DNA of 64,000 bases from Russula earlei (Eukaryota; Basidiomycota; Agaricomycetes; Russulales; Russulaceae). Location: assembly GCA_025769875.1 (NCBI GenBank), contig JAGFNK010000222.1, positions 1 to 64,000 of the forward strand, in the 5' to 3' direction. The notes beneath the pieces were generated by a model. The model did no database searches, was not told where the DNA came from, and worked only from the letters and a program-made list of their open reading frames with translations. Shown one piece after another: positions 22,835 through 32,021 of this stretch. Position 1 is the stretch's first letter. Each line of letters begins with the position of its first letter. The translations under genes were made by a program, and so were the position numbers.

Positions 22835-23056
22835 TGTTGTGATCTGTCCCTCCTTTCAGTTGCTACTAACCCTTATTCCTTGTTACCATTTTTACATTCT
22901 ACCCCCATCCCCTTGGTTATGTTTCACCCCTTGATTCTGATCTGTTCCTATTGTTTCATGTTTCACATATATTTCATCCTTTGTGTTTCATCTATTGTTT
23001 TGATCTCCTTTTGCTACAGGCTTAGCCCTATCTATTGTTCCACATATAGTACTGTA
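22835..23056 (+). mobile_element. LTR family A fragment, left part
   Basis: Begins TGTTGTGATCTGTCCC and follows the same order as 144-360 (GTTTCATCTATTG words, CTATCTATTGTTC, AGTACTGTA), then is cut by the TIR element at 23057. It continues at 25092-25216. The remaining 280 bp of this LTR are missing. Confidence 0.85.
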
Positions 23057-23074
23057 CCAATTAAATCAATTCGT

Positions 23075-24076
23075 TGTTGAGTTGAGATTACCACTGCTTT
23101 GGGCAGTCTGATGTAATCACAGCCCAGTCGCGTTAATGCATCAGCTCCCACGGACCAGGGCGCTCCCGGCTCATGCATGTCGCTCATGTGTTGGATCAGC
23201 CCGGACCGGCTCAGCTCAGATGCTGCAGCCTGCATATTGTAAGGTGAGCCATATCGCTGGCCTCGGAACCACGTTCCGACCGCGCGCGATGTGTGATGCT
23301 CGGCCTCCTCCCACACCTTGCCTCCTTCCTCGCATCGCATCGCCCAGTCCTCGCCACCGACCACATGCGCACGCCACGCCTTGGCACACGCGACGCGTTC
23401 GCGTCTCAGGCCTTTCACCATGGCCTCGACCGTCTCGACCAGTCTTGATTCTCTTTCATGCCTATCTCCCTTTCATGCCTTTCATCCTTAGTACTTCTCT
23501 CCTGTATATAAAACACCTAGCTACTCTGTAGTAGAAAAAGAGGAGGAAGAATACAGTCTTCTTGAGTTCCCCTTACCTTCAGTCAGAAACTTCCGCGCAC
23601 GAGTGATCTTGCTCTCCTCTCCTCTCCTTCTCTTCTCCCTTCCTCCTCCTTACATTCCTCTTGCTCTTGGGTCAAGACAACCATCTTTGGATCACCGTCC
23701 AGCCCCAAGAACTCTGCACCCCCTGGTTTGGCTCGCTTCAATATGTTACAATGATAAGTTAATTGATGACAATCGGTAGCTACTAACAACTGATCCTTTA
23801 TGATACAAGTTGGTAGTTATGATTACTTTGCTTAGAGATGTTTTTGTGTATTTAAGAGGCACTCAATTAGCTAGATTGCTTCAGTTTTGTCTTACACAAA
23901 CTGAAGTGAGTACTTACTGTTTCCTATCTTATCTATCGCATCTAATCACGCATTGTAGATATCTTTTGATAGGTATTACTGATTTACAGTTTTGTCTTAC
24001 ACAAACTGAAATATCTTTTGATAGATCTTAAGGATCTTATCGTTGTTATCATAACCTGCGCCCATCTGCTTCAACA
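23075..24076 (+). mobile_element. Solo Copia LTR, interrupted
   Basis: Starts TGTTGAGTTGAGATTACC, ends CTGCTTCAACA, flanked by TTCGT at 23070-23074 and 24077-24081. It is split by LTR-C at 23238-23740; about 500 bp remain without that insert. Same family as Copia A/B, closest to the solo LTR at 30558. It carries the paired CTTCAG hairpins (23879-23907 full, about 23976-24012 partial). Confidence 0.94.
23238..23740 (+). mobile_element. Solo LTR, family C (503 bp)
   Basis: Starts TGTAAGGTGAGCC, ends GGCTCGCTTCA, with ATAT at 23234-23237 and 23741-23744. The duplication is 4 bp and made of low-complexity sequence, but the second copy of this family (29074-30271) also has a 4-bp duplication. TATATAAAACACC at about 23507 gives plus orientation. 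It lies inside the Copia LTR. Confidence 0.88.
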
Positions 24077-24369
24077 TTCGTCACCCCGTGTGACCTGTGA
24101 CCTCCCTGACGAAATAATGGTTTCCTCAGGTTAGGTATTTTGTTGTGACCTGCAAAAACTTTTCGTCAGGGGTTACAAAATTTGGAATTTTGCATAATTT
24201 CAACGCGTCATGACGCTGTACTGTAGTGAGTCTGGGGATGTGCGAATCATGCTGACCAGTCCAAGTGGAAAGAGGAGAGAAGGGGGGGGGAGCAAGTGGT
24301 TCGCACGACTATTGAGGCTTCTTGCTTTTCTCAGGTGGGGGTGATTGGGCCGCAAAGAGGTATCCTTAT

Positions 24370-24860
24370 TCACTGCACTACTACAGAGTAGCTAGGGTTT
24401 TTATGTATAGGACAGTACAAAGGAGAATATGAAAGGAATCAGAGGACCATGAAAGGGAGGGAGAGCCATGAAAGGGAATCGAGACTGGTCAAGGCAGTCG
24501 AGGCGGTCATGAAAGGCTTTGAGATGTGAACGCGTTGAGTATGCTGGGGCGTGGTGTGCGCGCGTGGTCGGTGGCGAGGACTGGGCAATATGGTTGAGGT
24601 CTTGACATCAGGTGTGAGGTCGTCGGCGTGTGGTCAGTGGCGAACAGCCTGGAATCAAGTCTTGCGGGCATGTGGCATACGCATGGTCGGTGGAAAGGGC
24701 TTGATGTTGGGCACGAGGGAGGTGACTTGCATGTGCGGTTGGTGGCAAGGGGTGGGCAAGCTGAGGCAAAGGAGAGGAGGAGGCATCACATCGTGTCGCA
24801 TCTTGTTTCTGCATGTGGTTCTGTGGCCTGCCATACTGTAATCCTCGCACATCTGTTGCC
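24370..24860 (-). repeat. LTR-C-like fragment inside the TIR element
   Basis: On the minus strand it resembles LTR-C and more closely the copy at 53139: CTACTCTGTAGTAG, a run of GAAAGG-type words, and GCCACCGACCACGC-like blocks in the same order. Ends are not defined and no duplication was found. There is no believable gene; long reading frames here are a consequence of GC-rich sequence. Confidence 0.55.
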
Positions 24861-25091
24861 ATGATGATGCTGATGGATCAGACGTGGAATGATGATAAAA
24901 TAGTACTATCTATTCCAATGGAGACTTTCGTCATCAGAAAATGCCCTTGAGTAATTTTAGGACTTTTTGAAAGCATTTTTGTGACCAAAATATGGTTTTG
25001 TCACTTGGCTCTGGGACCTGTGACATTTGTGACATTTCGTCAAATCAGGTAGGCCTGTGACCTGTGACCAATGAATTGATTTAATTGGTAC

Positions 25092-25216
25092 AGTACTGTA
25101 CAGCCTTGCTCCATACAGTATTTAAGTGCCTGTAGAAGCTAGGGAATGCCCAAAGCTTAGCTTTGTCTCATTTCCTGTCACATCCCTTGCCCTGTATCCT
25201 CTCTCAAATTACAAGC
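25092..25216 (+). mobile_element. LTR family A fragment, right part
   Basis: AGTACTGTACAGCCTTGC onward matches 345-470 of the intact copy (TATTTAAG box, GTAGAAGCTAGGGAATGCCC). It ends at 25216, where LTR-G1 begins; the rest of LTR-A is absent. Confidence 0.85.
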
Positions 25217-26043
25217 TGTTGTGAACTAAGGCCAAGTCTTGGCCATATATTGTCCTGTTAATAACTCAACAAAGCCCTTTCACTTCACCCACTTCTGTTC
25301 CCAATCAACTTCCCTCTTAACAAAGCATACATTGCAAAGGACCCTGGTTTTCAATCCCTCTGACTTGCTAAAGCACCCTCCTTCCTATCGGAGCAACTCA
25401 CCATGTGCTGGCCACATGACCATTCAGCCACTTACTACCAAACCACTGGAAGGACTCCTAGACCTCTTGGACAATCTACATGATGTCATGAAGCACCACT
25501 GACATCATAGCTGACTGAGCAACTCCACCATGACATCATACACTCACCAAGCACTCCACAATGATGTCATTATGATATCATCGCTCCATTGTCTCCCTAA
25601 TCATCCTGAGTCACCCATAGGTCTGACACAGTGTGTTTATGCCCTTAGAATCCGATTGGAGTGGTCCAAAGAGTCTGAGTTATTTTCTGTAGTTCATACT
25701 CAGACTTGTAACTAGTATATAAGCCCCAATGTAGCATGGCAGTCATCAGACTGTCCATTTGTGATACTCTCATCCTCCTGGGTACTCCCCCGCAACCACT
25801 CAGTTTAAAGCCTACTCTCATCTTCAAGGTACTCTTCAACAACTGCATTGTTTAAAGCCCCCTCGCTACACTGGCCTCCAGCCTTCACCTTTGTCTCTTG
25901 CAGCATGTACCAGTCCCCATCTGGTATCTCCTCATCGTTTGGCTCATCCTCCTGTTCAACGCCATTTACACTGCATACCATCTGTTCCGACCCTTGCCCA
26001 CCTGCTCCTGAGTCCTTAGTGATCAGCAGTATGTGTCTTGACA
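25217..26043 (+). mobile_element. LTR, family G1 (827 bp), no duplication
   Basis: Starts TGTTGTGAACTAAGG and ends GTATGTGTCTTGACA, collinear with 6676-7504, with the same TATATAAG box (about 25718). Flanks are CAAGC on the left and TCTGG on the right, so there is no target duplication. The left flank is a truncated LTR-A and the right flank is G2 coding sequence. This points to recombination or deletion at the left edge rather than a simple insertion. Confidence 0.85.
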
Positions 26044-26089
26044 TCTGGACAGTCTCTCACCATTCCTGTATTGACCAGCCAATGCTCAA

Positions 26090-29007
26090 GTGTCCACTCC
26101 CAACTCCCCCACTCTTATTAACACTTCCCTGCATCTCTCTTCTCCTCTCCAACCCACTCCATGCACTGCCCTTCGACTTCTCACTGAGGACCTCAACCCA
26201 GTCGACACATCCTCACCCCTCAGCATCCTGTACTCTCCAGAGGCTCCGCCATCATCCCCTGTCATCACCCAGCCTATTCCAGGCAACTTTGTCCCTGTCA
26301 GCACTCCCCCTCCAGCACTGAACGAGCAGCAGCAAGCGGACCATCCTCCTTTGCCTGAAGGCTTCCTTGATTGCCCCCCTTGCACAGCATTTCGCTTCCA
26401 CCCGCACCAGTACTTCATTCTCCCCACCACCAACCACTCCCATGAGCAGTGGCGACCCCTCCACAACTTAAATCATCAAGACTATTTGTCACGCATCCCT
26501 ACCACAGACCAACTAGCTCGTCGCACCTTCACTGACACCTTCACCACCACGTTTTGTGCACACATCATCCACACTTTTGCTGTGGAACCCTCCAACACTG
26601 CCCTTGCCACCAAATATAACCTCACCCCCTTTGGAATTTGCTCTAATGTCGGGATATACACCCCGGACGCTGACTTCCCCCTCGGACGCATTGCATACAT
26701 TTTTAATACTTCCTTGTTTAGAAAACTTCTTACCTTGCCTGCTATTTACCATCCTGCTTATGAAGGCTCGTTCTGCCTCTCTATTGTACATGACTTCTTG
26801 GACAGACACCTAGCTTTTGCATATGGGTACTTACACTTTGAGGAGAACAGTGACCACATATCCCTACAACACTACTCGACTTATACAGTCGATACTATAC
26901 GATTCAACCCCCAACTACTTCGCTTCTGTTTTACGCCTTGTATTCCCCCTAACCCTCTCAAAATAATCAAGAGGTACCACCTCAAAACCATAGATCTCAC
27001 ACATGGTTCTTAAAAAGTAAGAACCACCCTTGTAATGCTTCAATAAAGATTGAATAAAAGTTTCTTCTCTTAACTAAAGTGCCACAAGAATGCACCTTAG
27101 AAGAAGACAAAGAAGAAGATGCCATCACCAGACACGTCTTAAGCCTAAATCATTATTGAACCTAGACCTCCACTGCATTTCCTGTTAACATCTTAACAAA
27201 CCTACACAACATACCAGAAATTGAACCACCCCACGAAGACTTTCCCCACCTTGTTGTCAAAGAGTTCCTTTGAGTCTTGCCTTTTGGACAACTCTTAAGC
27301 CACAACAAACATGCTCTATACCTTGAAACCCTTAGTCGACTTCTACCACCAGCATGACAACAATTATTATATTGGCACCTTGCTCAAGCAAAGAACCTCC
27401 AAGGACAACCAGTTGACTACCGATCCCTATGCACCAGTGAATTAAACCTCTGGACCAGAGTAATTCAACCACACCACCACATCATTGTCCACTCCTTGAG
27501 AACAGGATATTGCCTATTCTATTTAGTGTGGACTTATATCAGCTACTATCGTCTCACAGTCCAGTTCTACCATCTACGCCTTAACAGAATACAAAGAGGG
27601 GACTGACCTTATGTTCAACTCACAATTGTACCAGGGATACACAACACCTTTGATTGGGAAACTAACTCCTGGTTATATGACACAGATTACAACCAACCTT
27701 GGGCAATTACCAGCCCAGACACCTCATATACTGGTCCCCCTACATATTATTCGATCCCAGCAGTCCTAGAAGCCTCAAGTCTTGTCCCTCAACCCCTCAC
27801 ACCAATCCAAACCACTGTCCCAACCAGTCAAAAACATTGGTCTGCCAGTACAGAAGGTATGGAGACAGATCCATGGATTACCAGGTGTAACTGCAAAGCA
27901 GAGTATTGCACATGCGAATATCGACCAGACACACCTCCCACTCCTAACAGAATTACCTTGTGGACACCAGGCAACTATCACCTCCCACTTCAGTAACTCT
28001 GGCTCCTCAACACAGAAGATGCATCATCTCAACGAGCTCCCTCTAGTCCCCAATGCGAGAGGTTTTCTTGTTGAAAGACCATTGCCTCCTACTCCCCCTG
28101 ACGCCTACACACCCTTGTTTACCAGTTGCATTCCTACACCTGTCATACCGCCCCAACCCTTTGCATCACCTTTTGTTGAATTGCCTGACAGCATTGACAT
28201 TAGAAATACTGAATTACATTCCTACTTACCAGAACAATCTTTCTTAGCCCTGAATCTACCTACGAGATCAAAGAGAGAACTACTTGAATTCAAGAACTAT
28301 TGTATGCAGGCTTGGCATTTAAGAACAACACATTTTGTGGTGTACCAACATCCCACCAGAGACATAAACGACTTTGCTATCTCACCAGCAGAACTCGAAG
28401 GATACTTGTGGAAACCCTGAGTAGTCTTAACCCAAAGTAGCATCAATGAAGAATACTCCCAAATCCACTTAAGAAAACACCAAGGAAGACCTGACACCAT
28501 TCGACTGAAACCAGCTTACACCATTGCATATCCCTGGAACAATGGCCATTGGACTATAACCATCATCTAGATCTATGAGCACAAGGAGAGACATCACCAA
28601 CAAAGAAGAAAATCTAATCCCACTCCTATTTGAATACCTCAGTTACGACACCCAAGATCACTGTTACCAAGGAAGATTTGCAGGTACATCTATTATCAAT
28701 CATGGGAATCTCTCAGATACTTGGTTATACAAAGACAATAATGACAAAGTTACCACTGCATAACTTAAAGCAGCAGCCCCAGGAGCAGAGAACGTTCAAG
28801 ACTTCAATCCCTATAACTATACAGGTCTCTTCCTAGACAAACCAGTCAAGTGGAGCCAATCTAGAAAACACTGGGTTTACTATAACAACCCAGAAGTTGA
28901 TTTTACGGCCAGAGCAACTCAAGAAGTTACTGCTATCTTAGGAACTGCACCAAGTACTCGAAGCACTACTCCAGGACCCTCCACCTGGCACAATACTCAA
29001 CAACCTA
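26090..29007 (+). pseudogene. G2 coding region upstream of gag, unknown family
   Basis: About 970 codons of coding-looking sequence in three frames. 26090-27013 is one open frame of 307 residues: a Pro/Ser-rich N-terminus, then an aromatic-rich region with DFPLGRIAYIFNTSLFRK and GYLHFEENSDHISLQ. Coding continues in another frame at about 27290-28000 (YSIPAVLEASSLVPQPL, CNCKAEYCTCEYRPDTPP), then another at 28020-28565 (SKRELLEFKNYCMQAWHLR, YPWNNGHWTITI). Finally 28575-29012 (HWVYYNNPEVDFTARATQEV) runs in frame into gag across LTR-G1. I recognise no domain. It may be a separate ORF or a very long gag extension. Confidence 0.6.
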
Positions 29008-29441
29008 CCCCTTGTTACAAACCAAGGCCAGGTCCTGGCCATATATTGTCCTATTTCACTCAAGAGAGACCTCTGAAGCGAGCCACACCAGGGCGCACAG
29101 AGTTTGTGGGGCTGGACGGCAATCCGAGACAGTTGTCTTGACCCAAGAGCAAGCAGGAAAAGAGGGGGAGGGGAGAGGAGAAGGAGAGGAGAGGAGAGCA
29201 AGATCACTCATGCGCGGAAGTTTCTGACTGAAGGTAAGGGGAACTCAAGAAGACTGTATTCCTCTTCCTCTTCTCCTACTACAGAGTAGCTAGGTGTTTT
29301 ATATACAGGAGAGAAGTACTAAGGATGAAAGGCATGAAAGGGAGATAGGCATGAAAGAGAATTGAGACTAGTTGAGATGGTCGAGGCCATGGTGAAAGGC
29401 CTGAGACGCTGAACGCATCGCGTGTGCCGAGGCGTGGTGTG

Positions 29442-30134
29442 TGTTACGGCATTGTGGCCATAAGAGCGTTAGCTCAGGGTTCAATGGGGCCAAGTCCCTG
29501 TGACTTGGTTCAAGGGTTCAATGGGGGCTGGCTCAAAGAGACCAGATCAGAGGTTTAGCGTCTCAAGGCTGAGTCAGACAATGACTCAGTCTGCCAACAG
29601 AGTCGATCTCCTGGTTTCACAGAAGAGGAGGACGGTGAGAGAGAGGCAGAGGAGGAAGAGGAACACAAGGGTTCCCTGGTGGCTCAAGTCAAGCAAGGTG
29701 TAAGCCAGCACAACACAAGTTGTGATTTGAGAGACAATTTACAGTGTAAAGGGATGCGACAGGAAATGGGACAAAGCTAAGCTTGGGGCATTCCCCAGCT
29801 TCTACAGGCGCTTAAATACTGTATGTAGTGAGGCTGTACAGTACTATAAGCAGAACAATAGATAAAGGTAGATCAATAGCAAAAGTAACTCAACAATAGG
29901 TGAAACACAATAAGTGAAACACAATAGATGAGACACAATAGGTGAAACACAATAGATGAGACACAATAGGTGAAACACAATAAGTGAAACACAATAGATG
30001 AAACATGGTAGGTGGAACACAATAGGGGATCACCATCAAGGGATGAAACCATAACCATGGAGACAAGGATAACAAAAGGAGAACAATAAGGAGAAGGATT
30101 ATGGACGAACCGAAGAAAGGGGTGAACTACAACA
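29442..30134 (-). mobile_element. Solo LTR, family A (693 bp)
   Basis: Starts TGTTACGGCATTGTGG, ends GAACTACAACA, flanked by GTGTG at 29437-29441 and 30135-30139. Innermost layer of the deepest nest in the window. It is about 100 bp longer than the copy at 144 because of a minisatellite at about 29893-30025. Confidence 0.95.
29893..30025 (-). repeat. Minisatellite in LTR-A
   Basis: About nine imperfect copies of a 15-bp unit of the type GTGAAACACAATAGA. The other LTR-A copies have only three to five such units, so this is an expansion within the LTR. Confidence 0.8.
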
Positions 30135-30557
30135 GTGTGTGCACGTGGTCGGTGGCAAGGACTGGGCAATGCAATGCAAGGAAGGAGGCAAGGTGTGGGA
30201 GGAGGCCGAGCATCACAGGTCGCGCGCGGTCGGAACGTGGTTCCGAGGCCAGTGATATGGCTCACCTTACACCTCTCTCACTTTGCATTGCCAACTCCCT
30301 TCTGTTTCATGGGCTACCCCTCCTGCAGTGCAAGATATCGCTATTGCAAAGGCACTATAACACAACCAGGCACCCATTTCCTAATTGGGTAATCATCATG
30401 TGGCAGCCACATGGCCACCCAGCCACCAAGAACCCGAAACAGTGGCACAAACTCCTAGAAACTGCTGTATAAATCATCTGACATCATCAAGGCTCCAATG
30501 ACATCATGGCTGACTGAGTGACTCCACAGTGACCTCATAGGCTCACTAAGTGCTCCA

Positions 30558-31059
30558 TGTTGAGATTACCACTGCTTTGGGCAGTCTGATGTAATCACAG
30601 CCCAGTCGCGTTAACACGTCGGCTCCCACGGACTGGGCGCTCTCGGCTCACGCGCGTCTCACATGCGTCGCTCACGCATCGGATCAGCCCGGACCGGCTC
30701 AGCTCAGATGCTACAGCCTGCGTATGTTACAATGATAAGTTAATTGATGACAATCGGTAGCTACTAACAACTGATCCTTTATGATACAAGTTGGTAGTTA
30801 TGATTACTTTGCTTAGAGACGCTTTCGCGTATTTAAGAGGCACTCAATTAGCTAGATCGCTTCAGTCTTGTCTTACACAATACTGAAGTGAGTACTTACT
30901 GTTTCCTATCTTATCTATCGCATCTAATCACGCGTTGTAGATATCTTTTGATAGGTATTACTGATTTACAGTCTTGTCTTACACAATACTGAAATATCTT
31001 TTGATAGATCTTAAGGATCTTATCGTTGTTATCATAACCTGCGCCCATCTGCTTCAACA
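30558..31059 (+). mobile_element. Solo Copia LTR (502 bp)
   Basis: Starts TGTTGAGATTACCACTG, ends CTGCTTCAACA, flanked by CTCCA at 30553-30557 and 31060-31064; uninterrupted and so the reference copy of this LTR. Inserted in LTR-G1. Contains CTTCAGT..ACTGAAG hairpins at about 30861-30889 and a partial one at about 30966-30996. Confidence 0.96.
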
Positions 31060-31555
31060 CTCCACAGTGACATCATAATGATGTCATCGCCCCCGCAATG
31101 ATCAGTAATGTGCTCAGTAAGCCTGAAACTTGACACAAGCAAGTTTATGCCTCTGTAGTCCTATTGGATGGTACCAAAGGGTCTAGAATAGTTCCTGTCC
31201 ATTGTAATCGACCCTGTACACTGTATATAAGCCCCAATGTAGCATGGCAGTTGTCAGACTGTCCATTTGTGATACTCTCATTTCCTGGGTACTCCCCCAT
31301 GACTGCTCAGTTTAAAGACTCCTCTCATCTTCAAGGTACTCTTCAACAACTGCCTTGTTTAAAGCCTCCTCGCTACACTGGCCTCTAGTCTTCACCTCTG
31401 TCTCTTGCAACACCTACCAGTCCCCATCTGGTACCTCCTTGTCGTTTGGCTCGTCCTCCTGTTCAACGCCGCTTATGCCGCGTATCATCTGTTCCAACCC
31501 TTGCCCACCTGCTCCTGAGTCCTTAGTGATCAGCAGTACGTGTCTTGACACCCCT

Positions 31556-32020
31556 CACACAGCTAGCAATGTACCACAAACAATCCCTCAAGCACTCACT
31601 CCAACTAGAATCCAGTTACAAGGCTCAGCCCCACCTATTGTTACAACCACAACAACTCAGAACCCCACCATGTCAGGCAATCCACACCTTGTTGGAACTG
31701 CACCAGAACCCTTTGATGGAAAGGCTGATAATGCAGAGGCCTTTTGGGAAGCCTTAGCCAATTATTACTATATCAATGGCAACTCCTTTACAGACAAAAG
31801 CAAGAAAGTTGCCGCTGCACTTACCCACTTTAAAGTAGGAACACCTGCCAGAGCATGGGCTAGAGAACAAACCACTAAAGCTATGGCTAGTACAGTAGCT
31901 GACTATGGATCATGGGACGACTTCAAGAAAGCCTTTGCCAATCATTTCATCCCTGCAGAAGCAGAATTGGCCTCTGCTAGCACCATGCACACCTTTTATC
32001 AAGGGAAACTACCATTTATT
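31556..32020 (+). pseudogene. G2 Gag (N-terminal part)
   Basis: Gag of the exploded chromovirus. The probable Met is at 31672 (MSGNPHLVGTAPEPFDGKAD). The gag domain follows with AEAFWEALANYYYINGNSF, ARAWAREQT and YGSWDDFKKAFANHFIP, homologous in order to WDDFRNAFNNAF of Gypsy-A. The frame is open upstream into the sequence before LTR-G1. It breaks at TFYQGKLPF, where the family-E structure begins; the rest of gag, the zinc knuckle and the protease are missing (about 600 codons by comparison with Gypsy-A). Confidence 0.88.
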
Positions 32021-32021
32021 G

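Larger units (their letters stand above)
23057..25091. mobile_element. Small non-autonomous TIR element with nested LTRs
   Basis: Inserted in LTR-A: AGTACTGTA occurs at both 23048-23056 and 25092-25100, a 9-bp duplication (6-9 bp given ambiguity with the TIR), as in hAT or MULE elements. Terminal inverted repeats CCAATTAAATCAATTC (23057-23072) and GAATTGATTTAATTGG. Internally, GTGACCTGTGACC lies near both ends and TGACGAAAT appears inverted. Removing the Copia LTR (23075-24076) and an LTR-C-like piece leaves about 0.5 kb with no coding capacity. Non-autonomous status is inferred from that. Confidence 0.72.
29074..30271 (-). mobile_element. Solo LTR, family C, interrupted
   Basis: Reverse orientation: starts TGAAGCGAGCC and ends GGCTCACCTTACA on the plus strand, flanked by CCTC at 29070-29073 and 30272-30275. 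500 bp without the nested LTR-A. The flanking host sequence, joined, reads GAGAGACCTCTCTCA as in the intact LTR-G1 at 6726. Confidence 0.93.
29013..31550 (+). mobile_element. Solo LTR, family G1, multiply interrupted
   Basis: Starts TGTTACAAACCAAGG, ends GTACGTGTCTTGACA, flanked by CCCCT at 29008-29012 and 31551-31555. It is 2538 bp, but exactly 829 bp after subtracting LTR-C (29074-30271 plus 4 bp) and the Copia LTR (30558-31059 plus 5 bp), the length of the intact copy at 6676-7504. It lies between the upstream region and gag of G2, and its removal restores a continuous frame (TQQPTP to HTASNVP). Confidence 0.95.

Noticed and set aside
23136..23531. Histidine/arginine-rich frame of 131 residues
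   Set aside because: It lies wholly inside solo LTR-C and Copia LTR and crosses their boundary.
29893..30025. Short regular repeats resembling a CRISPR array
   Set aside because: Units are 15 bp, imperfect and without spacers, and lie within an LTR of a fungal genome; it is a minisatellite.
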